Positions 7,008-14,838 of a DNA stretch of 43,810 nt are shown piece by piece. The position numbers were made by a program, and so were the translations under genes. How positions within the stretch are numbered: position 1 is the stretch's first letter; the number at the start of each line of letters is the position of its first letter. The DNA is from FEN-1322 sp041663425. Lineage in GTDB: Bacteria; Omnitrophota; Gorgyraeia; 2-01-FULL-45-10. The DNA lies in NCBI GenBank assembly GCA_041663425.1, contig JBAYMS010000010.1:1-43810 (forward strand). The letters run 5' to 3'. A model generated the notes under the pieces. The model did not search any database and was not told the origin of the DNA. It saw only the letters and a program-made list of their open reading frames with translations.

Positions 7008-8119
7008 TTTCCGGCCATTGCCTCCAAAACTGATTTTGCTATCATCACAGAACTGTCGGGTCTCGAAAGCGAACGCGCCGTATCGCTCATAGCCTGCAGC
7101 TTACTTTTGTTATCTAAAAGCTCTTTCAGCAACACACTTACATCTTCCGGACTCTCAGCTTTTACAGCGACACCCTCTTTGAGCAGGAATTTAGTATTCA
7201 TAGCTTCCTGTCCCGGCAGTGGATTCACTATAAGCATAGGCAATCCTTTTGCCAGGGCCTCGGCCGTAGTAATCCCTCCCGGCTTCGTAAGTATTATGTC
7301 CGCTACCTGCATAAGTTCATCTATATTTGTTGCATAGGATAGGATTATCGTCTTCTTGCGGTAGCATCTCGGTTTTAACCATTTATATAATTTTTTGTTT
7401 GTCCCGCAAGCAATTATAAATTGCATGTCTGATTCCGAACGGTCAAGAATACGCACAAGCTCTTTTATCGGTCCCAACCCTTGGGTGCCACCCATAATAA
7501 GGATACAGGGCTTACCTTTATCCAGGCCGAGCTTCTCAACCAGGAGAGACTTTTCCGATATGTTTTGAAATTTAGAATCGATTGGTATCCCATAGTCTTT
7601 TATCTTCACAGGATCTATTCCGTTCGCTATTAATTTATCACCCGTCTCTTTTGAAGGCACTATATACTGATCCACATTATTATATATCCAGTAAGAATGC
7701 GGCGCGTAATCGGTCAACACACCGAATATCGGCAGGTTTAGATTGAAAGTTTTTTTGTAATCAGCGACCATGCCGCATGGGAACGCCTGAGTGCAGACCA
7801 CGGCGTCAGGCCGGAATTCTTCTAGAAGCGTTTTAAGCTTATCGGTATTGAACTTATGCATCATCGCCCGCAAAGCCTGCGTCTGCTTAAGAACCTTAGG
7901 GTTATCATAAAGATAGTCCCATAACTCGGGAGTTCTTTTAACGACACCCATATATGCCCTGTTTATAATTTTTTCCAGAATAGGATTTGTATAATTGAAA
8001 GAATTGATATTAAATGTTTCTATTGAAGGTTCGAGATCATGCAGCGCTTTTTCTATAGCAAGGCTTGCACAATGATGGCCTGAATGTTCCGATATGAATA
8101 ATAGCAGCACTCTTTTCAT
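7004..8119 (-). CDS. MGDG-synthase/MurG-like glycosyltransferase (diacylglycerol glycosyltransferase candidate)
   Basis: 371 aa, GT-B fold. The N-terminal MGDG_synth-type domain (about 1-175) opens with VLLLFISEHSGHH and contains PDAVVCTQAFPCG and GVLTDYAPHSYW. The C-terminal GT28-like domain has ILIMGGTQGLG (206-216) and the nucleotide-sugar loop KPGGITTAEALAKGLP (279-294). Relatives glycosylate diacylglycerol at the cytoplasmic membrane face, as MGDG synthase and UgtP do. The exact acceptor and sugar are not evident. It sits 3 nt after the lipoyl-protein gene and overlaps the acyltransferase gene by 4 nt, suggesting joint glycolipid assembly. Confidence 0.85.
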   Translation of the reverse strand: MKRVLLLFISEHSGHHCASLAIEKALHDLEPSIETFNINSFNYTNPILEKIINRAYMGVVKRTPELWDYLYDNPKVLKQTQALRAMMHKFNTDKLKTLLEEFRPDAVVCTQAFPCGMVADYKKTFNLNLPIFGVLTDYAPHSYWIYNNVDQYIVPSKETGDKLIANGIDPVKIKDYGIPIDSKFQNISEKSLLVEKLGLDKGKPCILIMGGTQGLGPIKELVRILDRSESDMQFIIACGTNKKLYKWLKPRCYRKKTIILSYATNIDELMQVADIILTKPGGITTAEALAKGLPMLIVNPLPGQEAMNTKFLLKEGVAVKAESPEDVSVLLKELLDNKSKLQAMSDTARSLSRPDSSVMIAKSVLEAMAGK

Positions 8120-8122
8120 GGC

Positions 8123-8353
8123 TTATTCTATCCTGGCCAGGACCTGCCCGACCGTCACTTCTTCCCCCTCATTTACTATTATCTCTTTCAAAATTCCAGA
8201 CGCTGGCGATGGTAAATTGAACGTAGCTTTATCGGTCACAAGTTCCACAAGATCATCGCCTTCTTTAACGCCCTCTCCTGCTGCCCTATGCCAATAAACT
8301 ACGCTTGCCTTACTAACGCCTTCTGCTATGGGAGGTAATTTAACTTCCGTCAT
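8123..8353 (-). CDS. Free-standing lipoyl-domain protein (E2 lipoyl-domain type)
   Basis: 76 aa from ATG 8353, which has GGAGA 5 nt upstream. A longer in-frame ATG at 8395 would overlap the dihydrolipoyl dehydrogenase gene and lacks such a site. The whole chain is one biotinyl/lipoyl domain: VKLPPIAEGV start, VELVTDKATF with lipoyl lysine K42, and a PSPASG turn. The DKA triplet marks 2-oxoacid-dehydrogenase E2 lipoyl domains rather than biotin carriers (MKM). No linker, subunit-binding or acyltransferase domain follows. It lies directly after the dihydrolipoyl dehydrogenase gene, which would reoxidise its lipoyl arm. The third partner is not in the window. Confidence 0.85.
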   Translation of the reverse strand: MTEVKLPPIAEGVSKASVVYWHRAAGEGVKEGDDLVELVTDKATFNLPSPASGILKEIIVNEGEEVTVGQVLARIE

Positions 8354-8367
8354 ATAGGTCTCCAGTT

Positions 8368-9732
8368 TTATAATCCGTGTATCGGGGTCTCGCAAAAAAC
8401 ATGTGCTGTCTCCTGCAATATTTCAGAAAGAGTTGGATGCCCATGAACCACACGGCCCCACTCATTTATCGTCGCACCAACAGTTTTTGCCAAAGAAGCT
8501 TCGGCGATCAGTTCGCATGCACCGGTACCGAATATCTCAACACCAAGTATCATGCCATCTTTATCACCAACGATCTTAACATACCCCTCGGGTTTACCCA
8601 TAAGATACGCTTTACCGCTTCCCAGATACGGAAACTTTGCTATCTTAGCATCGGGGCATTTCAGCTTCGCCTCTTCCTCACACATCCCGATACTTGCTAT
8701 TTCAGGTTCAGTCCAGATGCAGTTCGGCACATTTGAATAATCCGGATTTCGCACATCCCCCATAATATTATCAACGGCAATAATGCCATCGTAAGACGCC
8801 TTATGCGCAAGAAGCGGTCCGCTGATACAATCGCCTATTGCAAAAATATTATTAACACTGGTTCTCAGGCAACCATCAACAGCTATTTTACCATCATCAA
8901 GCTTTATACCAAGAGATTCCAGATCGCCAAAGCCGCCGACAATTGCTTTGCGCCCCACCGAGACCAGGATTTTCTCGGCTTCAATGGATTTACCGCCAGA
9001 AAGCTGGATCTTTAAAGAATCTGATTTAGAAACCGATTCCGCAGAGCAGGAAGTCAAAACGTCTATACCTCTTTTCTTAAAACTCATTTCGAGTTTTTTA
9101 GAGGCCTCCCTCGACTGCATCGAAACAAGCCTATCAGTAAATTCTACTATAGTAACCTTTGATCCTAAAGTATTGTATAGGCTGGCAAATTCACATCCTA
9201 TAACTCCTCCGCCTACAACAACAAGACTCTTAGGGATTACCTTAAGATTTAATATACCATCACTCGACAGGACGTCGGTTTCGTCTACTTTTATACTAGG
9301 AAGCTCTGCGAATCCTGACCCGCTGGCAATTATAATATTTTTTGCTACAATTGTAACGTCATCAACTTTTATGCTGTTTGGCCCCACTATTTCAGCGCAG
9401 CCGCGAACAAGATCTATGTTATTACCCCGAAGCAAAGTTTCCACACCTGTTCTCAGGCGAAGAACTATCTCATCTTTCCGGGAAACCATCTTGCTGAAAT
9501 TGATGCCGTATCCTGACACGTCCACGCCATGAAGCGAAGATCCTTTGATGGTTGAAAATATAGATGCGGAATTAAGGAGTGATTTTGTTGGTATGCAGCC
9601 TTTATTTAGACATGTGCCTCCCACGAGGCCCTTTTCAATTACGCATGTTTTAAGTTTGCGGCGGGAAGCGTAAATAGCAGCTACATAACCGCCTGGGCCG
9701 GAGCCGATAATGGCGAGGTCGTATTTGGTCAT
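8368..9732 (-). CDS. lpdA: Dihydrolipoyl dehydrogenase (E3)
   Basis: 454 aa, typical length. It is a flavoprotein that oxidises dihydrolipoyl groups with NAD+. The FAD site GSGPGG (10-15) is followed by the redox disulphide GGTCLNKGC (C41/C46) and a second dinucleotide fold VVVGGGVIGCEFASL. FAIGDC completes the FAD site, and a C-terminal His-Glu dyad (H432, E437 in HPTLSE) comes from the partner subunit in the dimer. The start overlaps the malate dehydrogenase stop (ATGA). Its immediate neighbour is a free lipoyl protein, but no E1 or E2 catalytic gene is present. Confidence 0.95.
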   Translation of the reverse strand: MTKYDLAIIGSGPGGYVAAIYASRRKLKTCVIEKGLVGGTCLNKGCIPTKSLLNSASIFSTIKGSSLHGVDVSGYGINFSKMVSRKDEIVLRLRTGVETLLRGNNIDLVRGCAEIVGPNSIKVDDVTIVAKNIIIASGSGFAELPSIKVDETDVLSSDGILNLKVIPKSLVVVGGGVIGCEFASLYNTLGSKVTIVEFTDRLVSMQSREASKKLEMSFKKRGIDVLTSCSAESVSKSDSLKIQLSGGKSIEAEKILVSVGRKAIVGGFGDLESLGIKLDDGKIAVDGCLRTSVNNIFAIGDCISGPLLAHKASYDGIIAVDNIMGDVRNPDYSNVPNCIWTEPEIASIGMCEEEAKLKCPDAKIAKFPYLGSGKAYLMGKPEGYVKIVGDKDGMILGVEIFGTGACELIAEASLAKTVGATINEWGRVVHGHPTLSEILQETAHVFCETPIHGL

Positions 9733-10655
9733 AAGATATCTATCGAGCCTTTTATCGCTTTAGCAGATTTACTAAAAGCAGCGCCTTCCTCCTGCGACAA
9801 CTCTAATTCCACCACTTTCTCAATACCATTTTTACCCATCCTGCACGGAACGCCTATCGCGATATTATTCAAGCCATATTCCCCGGACAGGCACACGGAA
9901 GCCACAATAGTCTCTTTTTTATCTCTAAGAATTATATCTATCGCTTTAAATACAGCGGCGCTCGGAGAATAATAAGAGCTTCCTGAACCCAAAAGATTCA
10001 CTATCTCCGCGCCTCTTTTACGTGCCTTAGCAATTATCTTGTCCAGTTTATCTTTTGACATAAATTCAGATACGGGCCTGCCCGAAATAGACGTCTTGGA
10101 AATAACAGGCACCATAGTATCGCCATGGCTACCCAGCATATAGGTCTTAACAGACGATCTGGCAACTTTAAGTTCATCGGCTATCAGATAGACAAAGCGA
10201 GCCGCATCTAAAACGCCAGCCATGCCAAAAACTTTTTCGCGGTTAAAGTCAGTGGTCTTGTAAGCAAGATAGGTCATAGCATCCAACGGATTGGTAACTA
10301 TTATCACGATAGAGCCAGGAGCGTATTTTTTTACATTCTCCGAGATGTCTTTAACTATCCTGGCATTTTTCACTATCAGGTCTTCGCGCGTCATGCCGGG
10401 CTTTCTTGCAAGACCCGCTGTCACCACAACTATATCTGAAGAAGCTATATCTCGGTAATCATCCGTTCCCAGAATCGTTCTTTCATGGCCGACGATAGGA
10501 GCAGCGTCCGACAGATCGCAAGCTTTACCTATAGCAATATTTTTAGCTATATCCAAAAGCACAATATCGGCCAGATCCGACTCAAGCACTCTCTGTGCTA
10601 TAGTCGCACCAACCATGCCGGCGCCGATGATGGAAACTTTTTTCGTCTTTTGCAT
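9729..10655 (-). CDS. mdh: Malate dehydrogenase (NAD-dependent, LDH-like type)
   Basis: 308 aa of the tetrameric LDH-like MDH group; it interconverts malate and oxaloacetate. The Rossmann motif IGAGMVGAT begins at residue 10. D35 in VLLDI favours NAD over NADP. The substrate loop is GLARKPGMTR: R84 occupies the position that is Gln in lactate dehydrogenases and Arg in malate dehydrogenases, and R90 is the second conserved Arg. TNPLDAMTY (121-129) and catalytic H177 in GSHGD are present. It follows the isocitrate-type dehydrogenase by 4 nt and overlaps lpdA by 4 nt, consistent with shared TCA-type metabolism. Confidence 0.94.
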   Translation of the reverse strand: MQKTKKVSIIGAGMVGATIAQRVLESDLADIVLLDIAKNIAIGKACDLSDAAPIVGHERTILGTDDYRDIASSDIVVVTAGLARKPGMTREDLIVKNARIVKDISENVKKYAPGSIVIIVTNPLDAMTYLAYKTTDFNREKVFGMAGVLDAARFVYLIADELKVARSSVKTYMLGSHGDTMVPVISKTSISGRPVSEFMSKDKLDKIIAKARKRGAEIVNLLGSGSSYYSPSAAVFKAIDIILRDKKETIVASVCLSGEYGLNNIAIGVPCRMGKNGIEKVVELELSQEEGAAFSKSAKAIKGSIDIL

Positions 10656-10659
10656 TTTA

Positions 10660-11754
10660 CTATTTACCGGCCTTTATCTTCTCTATTATGGCGTCCGCCA
10701 TCTGACTGGTACCAACGGCCGAAGGATCTTTCCTGTCTTCTTTAAGATCGTAGGTTACTGATTTACCTTCTGCTATTACTTTTGCCACAGCGGCTTCTAG
10801 CCTGTCCGCATTCTTATCCTCACCCATGTATCGCAGCATCATTACGCATGAAAGTATGATAGCGACAGGGTTGACTTTGTTCAGACCTGCATATTTCGGG
10901 GCACTGCCATGCGTAGGCTCAAACAACGCGGCATTATCGCCTATATTACCCCCCGGCGCTACGCCAAGGCCTCCTATGAGGCCGGCGCACAGATCGGATA
11001 GTATATCTCCGTATAAATTTGGCAGGACCAGCACATCATAATCCTCGGGTTTCTGGACCAGCTGCATACACATATTATCGACTATCCTATCTTCAAAAGC
11101 GACTCTGCCCTCGTAGGCTTTTGCAACCTCACGCGCAACCTCCAGGAATAAGCCGTCAGTAAATTTCATTATATTTGCTTTATGAACCGCTGTAACTTTT
11201 TTACGATTATTTTTTACTGCATAATCAAAAGCAAATTTTACAATTCTCCTCGATCCTTCCACTGAAATAGGTTTTATGCTTATAGCCGAATCAGGCCGTA
11301 TCTTTTTTTTACTGAGCGCCTCAAGAAGCTCAAGCAAAACTTTTACGTCCTTTGTTCCCTTCTGAAATTCTATGCCGGCATAAAGATCTTCGGTATTTTC
11401 ACGGACTATCACCAGGTCGATATCTTTGTATTTTGACCTTACACCTTTATAGCTTTTACATGGACGCAGGCATGCATACAGGTCCAGTCGCTTTCTAAGC
11501 TCAACATTAACGCTTCTGAAACCAGTTCCTACCGGCGTAGTAATAGGCCCTTTAAGCGCTATCTTATTTTTAGCCACAGATTCTATAACGTTTTCCGGAA
11601 GGGGCGTATTATATTTTTCAATAGCTGCCGTGCCAGCTTCAACGACATCCCACGTTATATCAACGCCCAGAGCCGCCACACATCTCTTTGCGGCCTCGGC
11701 AAGTTCGGGCCCCGTTCCATCGCCCGGTATAAGAGTTGCTCTATATTTAGTCAA
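10660..11754 (-). CDS. Isocitrate dehydrogenase-type beta-decarboxylating dehydrogenase
   Basis: 364 aa from a TTG at 11754 with GGAGG 8 nt upstream; the ATG at 11799 would overlap leuD by 53 nt and lacks support. LIPGDGTGPE opens the fold. The substrate segment GFRSVNVELRKRLDLYACLRP (S81, N83) is cited here only as a pattern close to E. coli isocitrate dehydrogenase. ENTEDLYAG differs from the LeuB form RELTGGIYFG. HGSAPKYAG carries K287 and Y288, the pair associated with NADP in E. coli Icd, whereas NAD enzymes and LeuB usually have D-I here. The position of the E. coli R395 is Glu here. Isocitrate is the likeliest substrate; homoisocitrate is possible given the LeuC/LeuD-type neighbours. 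Confidence 0.85.
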   Translation of the reverse strand: MTKYRATLIPGDGTGPELAEAAKRCVAALGVDITWDVVEAGTAAIEKYNTPLPENVIESVAKNKIALKGPITTPVGTGFRSVNVELRKRLDLYACLRPCKSYKGVRSKYKDIDLVIVRENTEDLYAGIEFQKGTKDVKVLLELLEALSKKKIRPDSAISIKPISVEGSRRIVKFAFDYAVKNNRKKVTAVHKANIMKFTDGLFLEVAREVAKAYEGRVAFEDRIVDNMCMQLVQKPEDYDVLVLPNLYGDILSDLCAGLIGGLGVAPGGNIGDNAALFEPTHGSAPKYAGLNKVNPVAIILSCVMMLRYMGEDKNADRLEAAVAKVIAEGKSVTYDLKEDRKDPSAVGTSQMADAIIEKIKAGK

Positions 11755-12247
11755 ACTTAAATCCTCCGTATTTTTTAAAATGCTCAACGACCCCGCCATC
11801 CTCCAGAAGCTTCTTCATCACAGACGGGACCGGTTTAATATCAAAAACCAAACCCTTGGCTTTATCTTTAAGCTTACCTTTTTCAATATCCAGCTCGATC
11901 TCGTCTCCGTCATCGATGAAGTCCGTATCACACTCGACGAGCAGCAGCCCTATATTAAAAGCATTCCTGTAAAATATCCTGGCAAAACTCTTGGCAGCAA
12001 CCGCATAAAATCCGGCCTGCTTCAATGCTTGAGGAGCCTGCTCGCGCGACGAACCGCAGCCGAAATTCTCCCCCGCAACAAGAACATCCCCCTTGGTGAC
12101 ACGTGCAGCAAATTCCGGATCGATATCCTGGAATATATACTTTGCAAGTTCTTTAGGGTCCTGGATCTTAAATTTATATCTCCCGGAAATCACATAATCG
12201 GTATTGATATTATCCTGAACTTTCAATCTTCTGGCATAGTGTTTCAT
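11747..12247 (-). CDS. Aconitase-superfamily small (swivel) subunit, LeuD/HacB type
   Basis: 166 aa, the size of archaeal/thermophile-type isopropylmalate isomerase or homoaconitase small subunits, shorter than E. coli LeuD. DNINTD (12-17) and GCGSSREQAP (63-72) are conserved swivel-domain motifs, and FARIFYRNAFNIGL follows. The loop after GR reads YKFK (24-27), where methanogen enzymes have, as I recall, YLRT (homoaconitase) or YLVY/M (isopropylmalate isomerase); substrate therefore cannot be called. The start overlaps the large-subunit stop (ATGA). Confidence 0.88.
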   Translation of the reverse strand: MKHYARRLKVQDNINTDYVISGRYKFKIQDPKELAKYIFQDIDPEFAARVTKGDVLVAGENFGCGSSREQAPQALKQAGFYAVAAKSFARIFYRNAFNIGLLLVECDTDFIDDGDEIELDIEKGKLKDKAKGLVFDIKPVPSVMKKLLEDGGVVEHFKKYGGFKFD

Positions 12248-13506
12248 AGTTTTTTCTTGTGCTCCCTAGGATCTGATATTTTTCCTGTCAATGCAGACGC
12301 GGCTACCGTTGCCGGTGAGGCAAGATAAATAAACGAATTCGGGTTGCCCATTCTGCCTTTAAAATTTCTGTTTGCGGTTGAGATTGCAACTTCGCCATCT
12401 GCGAGAACTCCATTGTGCGTGCCAACACATGGACCACAGCCTGCGGCAACGACCGTACAGCCCGATTTTACAAATATCTCAATCAGGCCTTTCTTTGCAG
12501 CTTCGAGAAATATCTCTTTAGATGCCGGCGCTACAATAAATTTCACATCGGGATGGATGGCCTTACCCTTCAATATCTTAGCGGCGATCTCGAGATCTTC
12601 CAGACGGCCATTCGTACAAGTTCCCACATATGCCTGATTTATCTTTACGTCAGACAGCTCGGTCACATCACTTACATTATCAACCGCATGAGGCTTTGCA
12701 ACCTGCGGAACAAGCTTCGATACATCATAAACTTTAGATGCGCTATATTTTGCGTTAGGATCCGCAGTCACAGGCTTCGGAGTCTTAGGAGACCTCTCTT
12801 TTACCCATTTCAATACTTTTTCATCCGCTTCCATAAGACCTACTTTAGCACCGATCTCTACAGCCATATTGGAGATAGTAAGCCGCGCATCAACACTCAT
12901 GACCGATATGGCGTCACCATAAAATTCTACCGCCTTATATGTGGCACCGTTGGAACCTATATCTTTTGCAATATGAAGTATCACATCTTTTGAATATACG
13001 CCCTTCGGAAGCTTACCATTAACAGTAACCTTAATAGTCTCCGGCACCCTGAACCAGTTCTTACCGCTGGCCAATGTTATTGCCAGGTCAGTAGAGCCAA
13101 CCCCCGTAGAGAAAACATTTATAGCACCGTAAGTGCATGTATGCGAATCGGCACCCAGAACAAGGTCCCCGCATGTAACATGGCCTTTCTGCGGGACAAG
13201 CTGATGACATACGCCGCAGCCTATGTCATACATACCCACATCGAACGTCTTAGCGAACGTCCTCATCTTTTTATGGATCTCGGAAACTCCAATGTTGGGG
13301 CTTGGTGCGCTATGGTCAATAATCATATAAAATTTAGACCTGTCGAACACTTTTTTAATGCCCAGCTTATTGAAGCTGTCTATTATTATTGAGCTTGTTC
13401 CGTCCTGACCAAAACAGAAATCGACATCGCATATAGCTATGTCCCCCGACCTGAGATCCCGGCCGGCATGATTTGATAAAATTTTTTCCGCTATTGTCTT
13501 ACCCAT
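12244..13506 (-). CDS. Aconitase-superfamily large subunit, LeuC/HacA type
   Basis: 420 aa, matching the short LeuC2/HacA group of two-subunit hydro-lyases that isomerise isopropylmalate, homocitrate or citrate-like acids. The 4Fe-4S ligands are visible as C297 in GTCTNG and C357/C360 in GCGPC. Other signatures: IIDHSAPSPN (62-71), GADSHTCTYGA (118-128) and the C-terminal SANRNFKGRMG-like STANRNFKGRMG. It overlaps the aminotransferase stop by 8 nt and the small subunit by 4 nt. Position just before an isocitrate-type dehydrogenase suggests aconitase or homoaconitase activity as well as leucine synthesis; no leuA or clear leuB is in view. Confidence 0.9.
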   Translation of the reverse strand: MGKTIAEKILSNHAGRDLRSGDIAICDVDFCFGQDGTSSIIIDSFNKLGIKKVFDRSKFYMIIDHSAPSPNIGVSEIHKKMRTFAKTFDVGMYDIGCGVCHQLVPQKGHVTCGDLVLGADSHTCTYGAINVFSTGVGSTDLAITLASGKNWFRVPETIKVTVNGKLPKGVYSKDVILHIAKDIGSNGATYKAVEFYGDAISVMSVDARLTISNMAVEIGAKVGLMEADEKVLKWVKERSPKTPKPVTADPNAKYSASKVYDVSKLVPQVAKPHAVDNVSDVTELSDVKINQAYVGTCTNGRLEDLEIAAKILKGKAIHPDVKFIVAPASKEIFLEAAKKGLIEIFVKSGCTVVAAGCGPCVGTHNGVLADGEVAISTANRNFKGRMGNPNSFIYLASPATVAASALTGKISDPREHKKKL

Positions 13507-14665
13507 TTTTCTTAACCCATTCTCCTATTCTTTCCAGGCCTTTTTTTATTTCGGCTGCCCTCGTTGCAAAGCTCAAGCGTATGACCGTATCGTCTCCGAA
13601 CGGTTCACCGGGTATTACAGCTACCTTAGCCTCGTCCAAAAGCTTGTTTGCAACTTCCACGGACGACATTTTCATTTTAGATATGTCACACAAAACGTAA
13701 AACGCCCCTTCGGGTTTTGCGCACGACACTTTACCCATCGCCCCGATCATTGATACCATAAGATCACGGCGTTTTTCAAATTCCTGACGCATCTCCTCCA
13801 CGCATCGCTGATCACCTGCAATCGCCGCAAGAGCAGCTTTCTGGCTGATCGAGCTTGGATTGGACGCAGCATGGCTCTGCAGATTACCTATCGCTTTCAT
13901 TATTTCAACAGGACCGGCAGCATAACCTATGCGCCATCCTGTCATTGAGTAACTTTTTGACAATCCATTTACAGTAATCGTATGATCATAGATATCTTTG
14001 CCGAGTGAAGCTATTGAAACATGCTTCGCGTTCCCATAGATAAGCTTCTCATAAATTTCATCGCTTATCACATAGAAATTGTGCTTCACGGCAAGCCGCG
14101 CGATCATCTTTAATTCTTCAGGAGAGTAAACAGATCCGGTAGGATTAGACGGACTATTCAGAATAAAACACTTTGTCTTGTTTGTAATCTTAGCAGCAAG
14201 TTCTTTTTCAGTTATCTTAAAATTATTTTTACTGGATGTTGATGCGAATATCGGAGTCGCTTCAGCCATCTTAACCATCGCGGGATAGCTAAGCCAGTAT
14301 GGCGCTGGTATTATAACCTCGTCTCCGGCTTCGCATAATACCTGAAACACATTATTCAGCGAGTGTTTAGCACCGTTCGACACTACTACCTGAGCCGCGG
14401 AATAAACAATAGAATTGTCGTCTTTAAATTTCTTAGATATAGCTTCGCGCAATTCAAACACTCCGCTCGACGGAGTATATTTAGTAAAGCCGCTCCTGAT
14501 GGCCTCCATCGCGGCTGCTTTTATATGCATCGGAGTGTCGAAGTCGGGCTCTCCAGCTGCAAAGCTCACCACGTCCACACCTTCTTTTGCCATTTTTTTG
14601 GCCTTAGAAGTGATTTCTAAAGTTACCGATTCCGACACATCTAATACTCTTTTTGCAAGCTTCAT
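13499..14665 (-). CDS. Class I aminotransferase (aspartate aminotransferase-like)
   Basis: 388 aa, fold type I PLP enzyme. Motifs: SFAAGEPDFDTP (34-45), NSPSNPTG (170-177), D202 in ISDEIYE for the pyridine nitrogen, Schiff-base K237 in GLSKSYSMTGWR, and a C-terminal Arg in VIRLSFA for the substrate carboxylate. This is the AspB/subgroup Igamma pattern, interconverting aspartate/oxaloacetate and glutamate/2-oxoglutarate. The ATG has GGGAG 6-8 nt upstream. It is the first gene after its own promoter, and malate dehydrogenase downstream would supply oxaloacetate. Confidence 0.9.
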   Translation of the reverse strand: MKLAKRVLDVSESVTLEITSKAKKMAKEGVDVVSFAAGEPDFDTPMHIKAAAMEAIRSGFTKYTPSSGVFELREAISKKFKDDNSIVYSAAQVVVSNGAKHSLNNVFQVLCEAGDEVIIPAPYWLSYPAMVKMAEATPIFASTSSKNNFKITEKELAAKITNKTKCFILNSPSNPTGSVYSPEELKMIARLAVKHNFYVISDEIYEKLIYGNAKHVSIASLGKDIYDHTITVNGLSKSYSMTGWRIGYAAGPVEIMKAIGNLQSHAASNPSSISQKAALAAIAGDQRCVEEMRQEFEKRRDLMVSMIGAMGKVSCAKPEGAFYVLCDISKMKMSSVEVANKLLDEAKVAVIPGEPFGDDTVIRLSFATRAAEIKKGLERIGEWVKKNG

Positions 14666-14726
14666 AGAGCACTCCCTAATCGAAGAACCGAATCATTTAT
14701 GATTTTATAATAATATTAGCTTATCT

Positions 14727-14754
14727 ATTATAATATAACCATTGTAAATTTCAA
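14727..14754 (-). promoter_or_regulatory. Sigma70-type promoter for the metabolic operon
   Basis: Minus strand TTGAAA (14754-14749), 16-nt spacer, TATAAT (14732-14727). It lies between the ribosomal-cluster terminator and the aminotransferase ATG at 14665, leaving a leader of about 55 nt. It is the only evident promoter before the string of overlapping genes that ends at 4956. Confidence 0.7.
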
Positions 14755-14781
14755 GATGTAAAATGGCTATTTTTTAAGCAA

Positions 14782-14813
14782 AAAGCCCATCGACCGTGAG
14801 ATCGATGGGCTTT
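14782..14813 (-). terminator. Intrinsic terminator of the ribosomal supercluster
   Basis: Perfect 12-bp arms AAAGCCCATCGA (14782-14793) and TCGATGGGCTTT (14802-14813) with an 8-nt loop. Read on the minus strand, the stem ends in GGGCTTTTTGC followed by TTAAAAAA, giving a U-tract. It lies 25 nt past the rplQ stop. Confidence 0.88.
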
Positions 14814-14838
14814 CAAACAACACAATGCCAATCGCTGC

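Noticed and set aside
8948..9532. 194-codon plus-strand frame opposite lpdA, and similar long plus-strand frames (e.g. 29693-30340, 33294-33920, 26785-27426)
   Set aside because: They are antisense to well-conserved genes, have no family resemblance and no convincing ribosome sites.
13499..13510. Possible frameshift or fusion between the aminotransferase and LeuC-type genes because of their 8-nt overlap
   Set aside because: Both proteins have complete, conserved ends; the overlap is an ordinary tight operon junction.
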